From Cyanobacteria bacterium HKST-UBA04 (lineage in GTDB: Bacteria; Cyanobacteriota; Vampirovibrionia; Vampirovibrionales; JAGQHJ01), in assembly GCA_020431915.1 (NCBI GenBank), contig JAGQHJ010000018.1:1-37079 (forward strand): DNA of 37,079 nt. Direction: 5' to 3'. The notes under the pieces were generated by a model, which was given only the letters and a program-made list of their open reading frames with translations, was not told the DNA's origin and did no database searches. The translations under genes were made by a program, and so were the position numbers. Positions 1 to 7,481 of the stretch are shown one piece after another (the first letter of the stretch is position 1; every line of letters starts with the position of its first letter).

Positions 1-519
1 CAGCGGTGATGCCATGACATTGGTCGAGTCGAGACGCCCCCCCAGGCCGGCTTCTATGACCGCTACATCCAGCTTGAGCCGGGCAAACTCGTCAAAGGCC
101 ATGGCATTCAGGCATTCAAAATAAGACAACGCGCTGGCCGGGTCAGGAACCTGTCCCCCAACAGCCCCCATGGCCATAAACACCCGGTTAGTGGCCTCAA
201 TAAAGGCACTTTGGTCAATCGGACGGCCGTTAACCTGGATACGCTCGCGCACATCGACGAGATGGGGGCTGGTAAACGTTCCGCATTGAAAGCCGGCGGC
301 CTGAAGCATAGCGGTCAAATAAGCCGTCACCGATCCTTTGCCGTTGGTGCCCACCACATGAAGGGCAGGAACCCGGTCTTGCGGATTACCTAATGTCTGC
401 AGCACCGCCTTGATTCGGCTGGTCCCAAGCTTGTGTACGTCCATGCCCAGGCCATCAATGGCCGCCGTGGCAGCCTCAAGGGTCTTAAACGGGACGGCGG
501 TTTGCAGGGAGAGTTCCAT
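1..519 (-). CDS. folC: Folylpolyglutamate synthase / dihydrofolate synthase, N-terminal part (cut by left edge)
   Basis: This gene reads leftwards and leaves the window, so only the first 173 codons are present. The enzyme belongs to the Mur-ligase fold and adds glutamate to (dihydro)folates using ATP. Visible motifs are the ATP-binding loop GTNGKGSV near residue 52, the following TSPHLVDVRERI segment typical of FolC, and EAGLGGRLDSTN near residue 160. The ATG at 519 is the only start: an in-frame TAA lies 51 bases upstream, with no other ATG between. A possible AGGAAG lies about 15 bases before the start, which is a little far. It is divergent from the GlpX-like gene. The folate enzyme FolK is encoded separately near 10.0 kb. 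Identity is near certain from the motif order. Confidence 0.93.
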   Translation of the reverse strand, partial: MELSLQTAVPFKTLEAATAAIDGLGMDVHKLGTSRIKAVLQTLGNPQDRVPALHVVGTNGKGSVTAYLTAMLQAAGFQCGTFTSPHLVDVRERIQVNGRPIDQSAFIEATNRVFMAMGAVGGQVPDPASALSYFECLNAMAFDEFARLKLDVAVIEAGLGGRLDSTNVMASPL

Positions 520-566
520 ATCGGCGAGACCAAGCTTCCTGGGGATAGTGTGCGTGTTTTCAGGCT

Positions 567-594
567 TTTACGACGGGCACTTTAACGCTATAAT
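567..594 (+). promoter_or_regulatory. Probable sigma-70-type promoter for the GlpX-like gene
   Basis: A perfect TATAAT at 589-594 is preceded by TTTACG (567-572, four of six matches to TTGACA) with a 16-base spacer. Transcription would start near 601, giving a leader of about 60 bases before the ATG at 664. The assignment is by consensus match only. Confidence 0.55.
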
Positions 595-663
595 GCTAGA
601 CCAAACGTTAACGGATTTTCAAAGTATTACCCACCTTAGCAAACACAGGGGGCCCTTCATTCA

Positions 664-1674
664 ATGGTTGTTTCTCAGTTTCAAGACGGTACCTTGACCG
701 AGCGGCACTTGTCGCGCGAAATGCTGGGGGTTGTCGAGGCCACGGCCATTGCCGCCGCCCGTACCATGGGCAACGGCGACGAGGTTGAAGTAGATCGGGC
801 CGCCCGAACGGCCATGCACGAATGCCTGGAACAGATCACGATGGAAGGCGAGATCGTGATTGGGGAAACCAAGCTGCCGGAAATCCCCGGCCTGAAATCG
901 GGCGAGACCGTCGGGCAAGGTAGCCCCCCGTCCATCAGCCGAACCGACATTGCCCTGAATGCCGTGGAAGGGGCCAAGCTAGTGGCCAAGGGCCTGCCCA
1001 ACGCCATTTCCTGTATTGCCTTGTCCAGCTCAGGCGGGCTGTTCAAGGCCCCGGAATGCTATATGCGCAAGCTGATTGTTGGCCCACTGGCCAAAGGCAA
1101 GGTCGACATCAATGCCCCCGTCCGCTACAACCTCAGTATTATTGCCATGAGCCTGGAACGGAACATCGAGGATATTACCGTGGTCATTCTGGATCGCCCC
1201 CGCCACGACGAGCTGATTGCCCAGGTACGCGACTGCGGTGCCCGAATAAAGCTCATTGCCGATGGCGATGTAATGCCGGCCATTACCACCTGCCTGAGCG
1301 GCGCGGGTATCCATGCCGTTATGGGCATTGGCGGTGCCCCCCAAGGGGTACTGGCAGCAGCGGCCGTCAAATGCCTGGGTGGTGAAATCCAAACCCAGCT
1401 TTGCTGGTTTGACGACGAGCAACGCAAGACCATTGAGGCCTTTGGCATTGACGCCGACCCGGATAACGTGTACCTGATGGATGACCTGGTTCCCGGCGAC
1501 GAAATTGTCTTTGCCGCCAGCGGCGTTACCCATGGCGACACCCTGAAAGGGGTTCGCTATTTCGGCAGCGGCGCCAGAACCCACAGCATCGTGATGACCC
1601 TCAAGAGCGGGCTGATTCGCTTCGTCGACACGGTACACCTGCACGCCGACAACCGCGGCCCGGTTAAAATATAA
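664..1674 (+). CDS. glpX: Class II fructose-1,6-bisphosphatase (GlpX) homologue with substituted active-site residues
   Basis: The 336-residue protein aligns over its full length with GlpX, the metal-dependent phosphatase that converts fructose 1,6-bisphosphate to fructose 6-phosphate; E. coli GlpX has the same length. Conserved pieces include YMRKLIVGP (about 133), DRPRHDELIA (about 177), DGDV and GIGGAP. Compared with E. coli GlpX as I remember it, D44 and E68 match Asp33 and Glu57, and E102 matches Glu88. However Asp85 becomes N99, Glu213 becomes Q227, and the GEGE-DEAPM stretch reads GETKLPEIPGL. These are metal or catalytic positions, so the annotated activity is doubtful. The ATG at 664 follows a CAGGGGG ten bases upstream. 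Fold identity is secure; function is not. Confidence 0.82.
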   Translation: MVVSQFQDGTLTERHLSREMLGVVEATAIAAARTMGNGDEVEVDRAARTAMHECLEQITMEGEIVIGETKLPEIPGLKSGETVGQGSPPSISRTDIALNAVEGAKLVAKGLPNAISCIALSSSGGLFKAPECYMRKLIVGPLAKGKVDINAPVRYNLSIIAMSLERNIEDITVVILDRPRHDELIAQVRDCGARIKLIADGDVMPAITTCLSGAGIHAVMGIGGAPQGVLAAAAVKCLGGEIQTQLCWFDDEQRKTIEAFGIDADPDNVYLMDDLVPGDEIVFAASGVTHGDTLKGVRYFGSGARTHSIVMTLKSGLIRFVDTVHLHADNRGPVKI

Positions 1675-2006
1675 CCACGCCCCCACCCGGCCTATCCAAA
1701 CCCAATTATGAATTGATTGTTAGGAACGGGGAAAAATTGACAACAAAATCCTATTGATTGCTTTTATACAAATATCAATAGGGCAGGTGGCTGGGCAACA
1801 GCCAACACGCCCAGGCAGCACCTTAACGGGTGGTGTATTGATACACAGCCTTCGGCTGTGCAGTGTATGTGTGTGTGAAACCAATTGGGGATATACCCTA
1901 CAAGGGCCATCGGCCTGAATGCAAGAGTCTGATGTCTCGGCACAGACGTTGTCGTCAGGTAGGTGCAGGGCTACCCTCAATACAAAAAACATAGGTGTGT
2001 GGACAT
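1675..2006 (+). other. 332-base gap: putative promoter and structured leader of the curlin-like gene
   Basis: No gene is seen here. A consensus TTGACA lies at 1737-1742 above AT-rich sequence with TATACA at 1765-1770, but the 22-base spacing is poor. A hairpin at 1841-1868 has a cUUCGg-type loop (ATACACAGCC ttc GGCTGTG with a second GTGTAT arm), followed by a GT-rich run. No U-tract follows, so it is not a terminator. The remaining sequence to 2006 does not match any riboswitch consensus I know. AGGTG at 1994-1998 is the ribosome binding site for the ATG at 2007. Confidence 0.4.
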
Positions 2007-2366
2007 ATGAGTTTTACTAGTGTTTTTCAGCGTGGTTACCGTAACTCCATTACCGGCCGTCACTTCAGCGGCACCCAGGTTGGTCGTTTCAACAACGGCA
2101 ACCGGCTGCGCGGCGCCAACCTGCGTCAATTCGGCGGCTACAACAACATTCATAATGCCTACGGGTCAAACCTTAGCCAAAACGGCTACCGCAACCACGC
2201 CGGCAACATCAACTATTCCAACCTGAGCCAGCATGGTCGTTCCAACTACGTGCACGGCGCTACCGGCAGCAACATTCACCAACATGGTGGTGTAAACACG
2301 GCTGTGGGTATCCACGGTGGATCGCTCACCCAAATTGGCAACAGCAACTTTGCCGCCATCGGTTAA
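2007..2366 (+). CDS. Small curlin-repeat (amyloid-like) protein without signal peptide
   Basis: The 119-residue protein consists almost wholly of about seven repeats of 16-18 residues with the core Q-x-G-x-x-N, for example NLRQFGGYNN, NLSQNGYRNH, NLSQHGRSNY, NIHQHGGVNT and SLTQIGNSNF. This is the spacing of the curlin repeat of CsgA/CsgB, whose conserved Ser, Gln, Gly and Asn stack into an amyloid beta-solenoid. It is rich in Gly, Asn, Ser and His. Unlike CsgA it begins directly with a repeat (SVFQRGYRNS) and shows no Sec signal peptide. No csgE, csgF or csgG homologue lies in the window. ATG 2007 is preferred over an in-frame GTG at 1995 because AGGTG sits nine bases upstream. A terminator follows at 2507. 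Confidence 0.72.
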   Translation: MSFTSVFQRGYRNSITGRHFSGTQVGRFNNGNRLRGANLRQFGGYNNIHNAYGSNLSQNGYRNHAGNINYSNLSQHGRSNYVHGATGSNIHQHGGVNTAVGIHGGSLTQIGNSNFAAIG

Positions 2367-2434
2367 ACAGAAAAGCCTTCTATTGATCTCGAGTTTTCTC
2401 GAACTTTTTCAAACAGTTTTACAACCTAAAACCA

Positions 2435-2456
2435 TCTCTCTCTCTCTCTCTCTCTC
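2435..2456 (+). repeat. (TC)11 dinucleotide microsatellite
   Basis: Twenty-two bases of uninterrupted TC lie between the curlin-like stop codon and its terminator. It is complementary to the (GA)22 tract at 2574-2617, so the two could pair around the terminator in a read-through transcript. Confidence 0.95.
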
Positions 2457-2506
2457 GATTATCCAGTGTCTTAAACCGTAACAGGTTTTATTCAACACCA
2501 AATATC

Positions 2507-2545
2507 AAGCGCTTACGGGCTTTGGCCCATAAGCGCTTTATTTTT
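2507..2545 (+). terminator. Rho-independent terminator for the curlin-like gene
   Basis: The arms AAGCGCTTACGGGC (2507-2520) and GCCCATAAGCGCTT (2525-2538) pair with a single C-A mismatch around a TTTG loop. The sequence TATTTTT follows. The transcript of the gene ending at 2366 would stop here. Confidence 0.85.
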
Positions 2546-2570
2546 GAAAACGAAGGCACATGCGCGTTCA

Positions 2571-2622
<52 letters not shown>

Positions 2623-2636
2623 CTGAACCAGCCGAA

Positions 2637-3146
2637 TTAAGCCAAATAGTTTATTTCGAGCTGGGCAATGGGCGCATGGGCCCGTTTCTGGTGCAAGGCC
2701 TTCTCGTTGGTCAGGTAATCGCTAACCACGTCCTCGGCCGGGCGTTGGGCATTGGCAGAATCACGCAGCATCCGCATCAGATGGTTCAAGTCGGCCTCAG
2801 GAAACCGGGCATCGCTGCCCAAGGTTACCTTGCCGTTGTTCGAGGCAATTAAAGACCACCCTGCCTTAAGTGGAAACAAGCCTGCCCGGGCATGCAACGC
2901 CAGGTTGGGGTATTGTCCGTTAACCCCACGTTGAATGGCAAAACCCGCCCAGCTGATGTTGTCGTCTTTGGGGTAGTCCTGGCGCAACACCCGAATGGCA
3001 TTCATCACCGCCGGGTCATAACCGGTACCCTTGTCGCCAGCCAGCCGGTCCATTTCCGATTTCAGGCGATGGGTCAGGGCAGGGTTCAACACGGTTAGCT
3101 GTCCAAAAGCCACCGGTACTGTCGGGTAAAGCGTTAAGGCCTTCAC
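2637..3146 (-). CDS. Array paralogue 1 (FG-TV / GLFPL / TND family, function unknown)
   Basis: I do not recognise this family. The 169-residue protein shows its landmarks: FGQLTVLNP near the N-terminus, YPNLALHARAGLFPLKAGW in the middle, SNN in place of the usual TND, DLNHLMRMLRD, and a C-terminal YLTNEKALHQKR. I start it at the GTG at 3146 because AGGAGG lies eight bases upstream and the resulting length matches the siblings (about 160-177). Longer starts up to 3224 would add a tail absent from the others. No signal peptide or membrane segment is seen. It is the last gene of the minus-strand array and ends beside the (GA)22 tract. Confidence 0.7.
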   Translation of the reverse strand: MKALTLYPTVPVAFGQLTVLNPALTHRLKSEMDRLAGDKGTGYDPAVMNAIRVLRQDYPKDDNISWAGFAIQRGVNGQYPNLALHARAGLFPLKAGWSLIASNNGKVTLGSDARFPEADLNHLMRMLRDSANAQRPAEDVVSDYLTNEKALHQKRAHAPIAQLEINYLA

Positions 3147-3336
3147 AGGGTCATCCTCCTCCCACAAGCTACTCATTAAAGCCCATACAGTGTAGCCGAA
3201 CCGCCAAATCATAGACAGGCCCACTCTGTATACAACAAGTATAGCCCAAACACCCGGCCAAACAACCTAAAGGAACCACCCATAACTAAAAAGACGCACG
3301 CACCAAGTATTTAAGCCAGCAGGCAAACCCTAGCGC

Positions 3337-4461
3337 TTAAGCCAACAGGCGCAGCGTCCACTCCTCAATCGGGGCAGCCTGGCGTTTGGTCGACAGGGCA
3401 CGCTCCTGACCAACAAATGCTGCATTAAACCGTTCCATGTCCCCTACCCCTTCCCTGGTGTGTGACGCGGCCCGGTGCGCTGCGCGCCACCGATCCAAAT
3501 CATCAAAGGCTTTGACATCCAAGCCAGATTCAGCCGCAGGCATTGGTCGGCTTTTACGGTGATCATTGGTAATCAATGCCCCCCAGCCAAAGGGCAAATC
3601 AAAGGCCCCGGCATCGGCATCCCGGTTTAAATCGGCATTGATACCAGGTTTATCAGCGTTGTGAAACGGATTAAAGAAGGGGCCTGCCAAATGGCCGTCA
3701 CCGGTCCCTTCCCGCAAGCCACTCAGGGCGCTCTTTTCACCATCCCCCATCAGAGGACCACCCCTGTCGGCATATTGGCGTAGCTCGTCCTTAATCCGGC
3801 CATAAAGCGTGGGCCCAACAATGCTTACCCGGCCAAAAACCGGCCGCCTGTTTCTTCCGAGCGGCGGGGGCGGACCAATGGGTTCGTAGGCCCATGTTTC
3901 CACCCGTTCGTAATGCCGTATGCGGGTATTATCGTCATCCAGTACATCATCCACTTCCCATATCGGCGAATAGTGGCGCTTACCGGCCAGGGCCCGCTCA
4001 TGATCGAAGAATTCCGAAACCAGCTCGGGCGCATCGTTGCGAATGGTCTCGCCCAGCATGTCTCTGAGCCGGTCGAGATCCATAAAATCGGCGGGTTTAT
4101 GCGGCCCCAGATCATCGGCTGGTTTTCGGTCGATATCGTTGGTCACAATCACGTCACCCCGGCCTTCGCCCAGGCTAAACAACCCGGCCTGCGCCTGGGA
4201 ACTTACGCCGTGGTCAAAGTCAAACCGGTTGGCCGGGTAAATCCCGTTGTCGGCCTTATCCGAAGCCCCCTTGGGAATAAAGGCATCGGTCCGAATCTGC
4301 GGGTCACCGGTAAACCGGCGCAAGGCGTTAACCGTCGGCGCTCGGGTTGCTTCCCCTTTAGCCAGGGCAGGCAATTCTTGGCGAAGACGATCGGAGATCA
4401 CCTCGTTGATAAAGGTAACACGCCCAAACCCTGGGCGAACAGCCGATACGGGCAAAACCAT
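3337..4461 (-). CDS. Array paralogue 2: two-domain fusion of the family
   Basis: The 374-residue protein contains two copies of the domain found once in its neighbours. The first copy runs from FGRVTFINE to about residue 190 (AQAGLFSLGEG, VTNDID, LDRLRDML, HERALAGKR). The second runs from FGRVSIVGP to the end (ADAGAFDLPFGWGALITND, FDDLDRW, GQERALSTKR). The copies are diverged, so the duplication is not recent. ATG 4461 is chosen over an upstream in-frame TTG; TTGAG lies just before it. The linker between the copies is charged and Pro-rich. No export signal is visible. Function unknown. Confidence 0.72.
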   Translation of the reverse strand: MVLPVSAVRPGFGRVTFINEVISDRLRQELPALAKGEATRAPTVNALRRFTGDPQIRTDAFIPKGASDKADNGIYPANRFDFDHGVSSQAQAGLFSLGEGRGDVIVTNDIDRKPADDLGPHKPADFMDLDRLRDMLGETIRNDAPELVSEFFDHERALAGKRHYSPIWEVDDVLDDDNTRIRHYERVETWAYEPIGPPPPLGRNRRPVFGRVSIVGPTLYGRIKDELRQYADRGGPLMGDGEKSALSGLREGTGDGHLAGPFFNPFHNADKPGINADLNRDADAGAFDLPFGWGALITNDHRKSRPMPAAESGLDVKAFDDLDRWRAAHRAASHTREGVGDMERFNAAFVGQERALSTKRQAAPIEEWTLRLLA

Positions 4462-4633
4462 AGGTCTCAACACTCAATTCAAGTGAACGGAAATATGTAA
4501 AGTGGGCCAACCTGTTTGCGAATAAGGCAACCACCCCGGAAACGGAGCGGGCACAGACCCTATATTTTAGGCCAGGGCCTGTGCCGCTGTCAATAAACGA
4601 GGCTCAAACCTTTACCGCTATCAAGGCGCCAGG

Positions 4634-5167
4634 TTAAGCACGCAAATCCAATTGAACAATGGGGCCGGACTGCTCGGGCAGGCTGCGGTCGGGCTTATGT
4701 TGCAGGCCGCGTTCGCTGGCCACAAACTTCGACACCACCGCTGCCGGGTCCGAAAAGCCTTCGGGGTCGCGATGGAAGGTAAACAGCAGGCTGTTCAGGT
4801 CATCGTACTTGTGCGGTGCACCGCTACCCGTCGACAAATCCTTGACGTGGGCCCCGTCGTTGGTCACAACCGCACCCCAGCCGTCGCGCAACGGAAACAG
4901 CCCGGCTCGGCTGTACTGGTCAAACGACGGAAAGACCCCGCTGGCCGACCCATAGCTTCTGCTTCTGGGTGAAAACGAATCCTTAATCAGCCGGGGGTCG
5001 TCGTTGCTGGAACGCTCGGTCCGGCGGCCCCGGACCTTGTCAAGCACGGGTGTTTCAGCATATTGATTCCGCGAGGTAGACACGGCCCGAAGCTCGGTGG
5101 CCAACGCATGGGTGGTTTGCGGGTCTAGAATGGTTATTTTGCCAAAGGCAACAGCGGATACGTTCAT
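4634..5167 (-). CDS. Array paralogue 3 (family of unknown function)
   Basis: A single-domain member of 177 residues. Landmarks are VAFGKITILDP at residues 6-16, SRAGLFPLRDGWGAVVTND in the middle, YDDLNSLLF and FVASERGLQHK near the end. The stretch between the first and second landmarks is Arg/Ser-rich and differs completely from that of its neighbours. The ATG at 5167 is preceded by GGGAG about 12 bases upstream and gives the short N-terminus typical of the family. No signal peptide or membrane helix is seen. Confidence 0.7.
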   Translation of the reverse strand: MNVSAVAFGKITILDPQTTHALATELRAVSTSRNQYAETPVLDKVRGRRTERSSNDDPRLIKDSFSPRSRSYGSASGVFPSFDQYSRAGLFPLRDGWGAVVTNDGAHVKDLSTGSGAPHKYDDLNSLLFTFHRDPEGFSDPAAVVSKFVASERGLQHKPDRSLPEQSGPIVQLDLRA

Positions 5168-5279
5168 GGTGATAGGGTACTCCCTTTATTCTCTCGACAC
5201 TATTTCAACGGAAAAACGTTACTTAAGATGGCGGGTAGCGCGACAGACGGGTGGACGCGCAAAGGGGCATTCAGGCCAA

Positions 5280-5798
5280 TCAGGCCGACAAATCCACGTA
5301 GGCCACCGCCGGTTTCTGGATAGGCTGGGCACTGGGCGAGGTTCGCCGCTGTTCATGGGCCAGGTATTCCTCCAAAATGTCGGCCTCCGGCCGGCTGGCA
5401 CGCTGGGTTTTCAGCATGTAGCACAGGTGGTTCAGGTCATCAAAGGGAAAGCGGAACACCTCATCGAGGTGCTCCAACCGGGCCTGATCGTTGGTGGCAA
5501 TCAACCACCGATCTTTATCGACCCGAAACAGCCCGGCACTGGCCTTTGGGCTGATATTGGGGTAAACGCCGTCCTTTTGGGTCCCGGCCGGTTCGGACGG
5601 GGGCACAAACCGATCCAGCGACAGCTTGGGGTCGGCCGACCCCTGGCGTATTTCAGCCAAAGCCTCACTGTTCAGGGTGCTTCGGCAGGTTGGGTAGGCC
5701 CGCGAGGCATAGGTCGATAAATCACGACGTAAGCGATCACCCAGTTGCTTGCTGACAACCGTTAATAACCCAAAACCAACAGCAGGAACCTGCGTCAT
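5280..5798 (-). CDS. Array paralogue 4 (family of unknown function)
   Basis: The 172-residue protein starts MTQVPAVGFGLLTVVS and carries GVYPNI, ASAGLFRVDKDRWLIATND, FDDLNHLCYML and EEYLAHEQRR. The usual GLFPL is altered to GLFRV. The C-terminus (AYVDLSA) resembles the QLDLRA ending of paralogue 3. The start is the ATG at 5798, with AGAG about nine bases upstream. It lies 112 bases before paralogue 3 in the same direction. I cannot assign a function. Confidence 0.7.
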   Translation of the reverse strand: MTQVPAVGFGLLTVVSKQLGDRLRRDLSTYASRAYPTCRSTLNSEALAEIRQGSADPKLSLDRFVPPSEPAGTQKDGVYPNISPKASAGLFRVDKDRWLIATNDQARLEHLDEVFRFPFDDLNHLCYMLKTQRASRPEADILEEYLAHEQRRTSPSAQPIQKPAVAYVDLSA

Positions 5799-5980
5799 TC
5801 AACAAATCTCTTTTGCGTACAGGCTTCAAGCGCCCATAACCAAACCATGAAACGGGGGAGTTAAACACAACCCTATTCAAAAGAATTAAGTTAAAAGTAT
5901 AGCAAGCACGCTATATGAACAGCAGCAATCCCCGGCTGATTTTACAAAACTGTTACGTCAAACCAGGTTCTGGAACGGCG

Positions 5981-6484
5981 TTACGCGATTAAATCCACAA
6001 TCGGATGCGCTTCCAGCTTGGCATGGTCACGCCGCTCGTTGCCAACAAACTCTGCCACCACCTGGCCGGGATGGTTAAAGGCCCTAGGATCTTCGCGCAG
6101 GGCAAACAGCAAGTGGTTCATGGTGTCATGCGGGTAAGGCCGCCGGCCCCACCGAGACAAATCTATCTTGGAAGCCCAGTGGTTCGTAACCACGGCACTC
6201 CAACCGTCCTCGCCCAAGGGAAACAACCCCGCCTCTGACAAATCGGAGATATAGGGCCAAACCCCGGTCGATTCCCTTGAACGGGCATGAAACGCAGCCG
6301 TCCGGAACGCGTCATCTCTATGGCCACCAACCTGGGCTCGCTCCTGCGACAACTGATCGACCATGTTTGGGCGGTTTAATGCCCCACGGGCCGTTTCATT
6401 CAAATACGTTTGCAATTGCCGGGTACGGGTCGGGTTTAACACCGTAATTAACCCAAACCGGGGCTGGACCGTATTAACTGTCAT
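5981..6484 (-). CDS. Array paralogue 5 (family of unknown function)
   Basis: The 167-residue protein shows FGLITVLNPTRTRQL, GVWPYISDLSEAGLFPL, DGWSAVVTNH (TNH instead of TND), DTMNHLLFALRED and AEFVGNERRDH. GAGGTG eight bases before the ATG at 6484 makes a good ribosome binding site. The FALREDP stretch resembles FTFHRDP of paralogue 3, suggesting these two are closer relatives. No export signal. Confidence 0.7.
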   Translation of the reverse strand: MTVNTVQPRFGLITVLNPTRTRQLQTYLNETARGALNRPNMVDQLSQERAQVGGHRDDAFRTAAFHARSRESTGVWPYISDLSEAGLFPLGEDGWSAVVTNHWASKIDLSRWGRRPYPHDTMNHLLFALREDPRAFNHPGQVVAEFVGNERRDHAKLEAHPIVDLIA

Positions 6485-6642
6485 ATCGTGTTCACCTCGT
6501 TCATGTTTCAGAGTCGTCTTTCAGAAAAACCCGCTTGCCCATGCGCCTATCCTTCAACGCAACCAACAGGCAGGCCAACTCGAATCAACCATCACTAAAC
6601 AAACCCAAATTCAACCGTTCAACGTAACCAAAACCAGGGAGA

Positions 6643-6678
6643 CCCACTGTTGGGCAAACAGGGTGACCCAATGTTGGG
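6643..6678. repeat. Two tandem palindromes between paralogues 5 and 6
   Basis: CCCACTGTTGGG (6643-6654) and CCCAATGTTGGG (6667-6678) are near-palindromes spaced 24 bases apart inside an imperfect 20-base direct repeat. They lie about 160-195 bases upstream of paralogue 5 and downstream of paralogue 6. They could be a tandem operator or weak stem-loops; no U-tract follows on either strand. Confidence 0.5.
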
Positions 6679-6753
6679 CGAAAGCGTCGGGTTTGTCAAT
6701 CCGTGTGGGTTTGCCGTAGCAGGGAAGGGCTGGCGTGGGAAAAAGCCTACGCG

Positions 6754-7245
6754 CTACACCACCACGTTTACTTGCCGAACAGACGGTTTGGCACCGGCCG
6801 AGGCCAGGGCCTGCTCGCTGTCTAAATAGCCCGCAGCCACCGCTTCGCTGGATTGACCCCGCCGGTCTTTGAGCATGCGAATTAAATGGTTCATGTCATC
6901 ACCGTTGTTGGGTGTGTCGGGCCGGCTGCACTCGACCAACCGGCGCTTATGGCCCGGCTCGTTGGTGGCAATCAGGCCCCGGCCGTCGGGCAACGGAAAC
7001 ACCCCGCCTTCGGCATCATGATCAATATGGGGCCAAACCCCTGACGCATCCCAAGGCCCCAACAAGTTGGGCCGAGTAATTTGCGGGTCGCTAACCAGCC
7101 GGCTAATCCCGGCAATAACGGTCTGATTGTTGGCAGAGCGCAACTCGGCCTCGACGGCCTGGCGCACCGTGGGACTCAACACCGTAATCAAGCCAAACCG
7201 GGCCGCCCCATGCTGACGACCGCCACCAAACGCGGTAATATGCAT
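6754..7245 (-). CDS. Array paralogue 6 (family of unknown function)
   Basis: The 163-residue protein carries FGLITVLSPTVRQAV, GVWPHIDHDAEGGVFPL, RGLIATNE, GDDMNHLIRMLKDR and YLDSEQALASAGAKP. Its DMNHLIRML is shared exactly with paralogue 7. AGGAG lies 11 bases before the ATG at 7245. The region between first and central landmarks is shorter than in the siblings. A 12-base tandem repeat (7276-7311) lies 31-66 bases upstream of its start. Confidence 0.7.
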   Translation of the reverse strand: MHITAFGGGRQHGAARFGLITVLSPTVRQAVEAELRSANNQTVIAGISRLVSDPQITRPNLLGPWDASGVWPHIDHDAEGGVFPLPDGRGLIATNEPGHKRRLVECSRPDTPNNGDDMNHLIRMLKDRRGQSSEAVAAGYLDSEQALASAGAKPSVRQVNVVV

Positions 7246-7275
7246 TTTGTCTGTTACTCCTAATTAAGGGTTATC

Positions 7276-7311
7276 CAACCTAAACATCAACCTGAACATC
7301 AACCTGAACAT
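7276..7311. repeat. 12-bp tandem repeat, three copies, upstream of paralogue 6
   Basis: CAACCTAAACAT is followed by two copies of CAACCTGAACAT, ending one base before CAAG. It sits where the promoter of paralogue 6 would be expected, so copy number could affect spacing. Confidence 0.85.
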
Positions 7312-7427
7312 CAAGTCCTCTTGAAAAAAATAAGCTCTGTCTTTTGCATTCTTTTGCGTTCTTTTGCTTTTTTTCTCTCTTTTTCTCTAGGAAAACCGGG
7401 TAGGGAGATGACCGTAGGGCCGTGCTC

Positions 7428-7453
7428 ACCTTTTCGCTGTACCTTTTCGCTGT
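7428..7453. repeat. 13-bp perfect tandem duplication between paralogues 6 and 7
   Basis: ACCTTTTCGCTGT occurs twice head to tail, followed by a degenerate third start (ACTTTCGCGCT). It lies about 30 bases past the stop of paralogue 7 on the minus strand. The adjoining stretch 7321-7390 is a T-rich low-complexity run. Confidence 0.85.
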
Positions 7454-7481
7454 ACTTTCGCGCTATCGCTTCGTACCTGCC

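Noticed and set aside
1780..2006. c-di-GMP (GEMM) riboswitch before the curlin-like gene
   Set aside because: The conserved core bases of GEMM-I and GEMM-II could not be found; only a generic hairpin is present.
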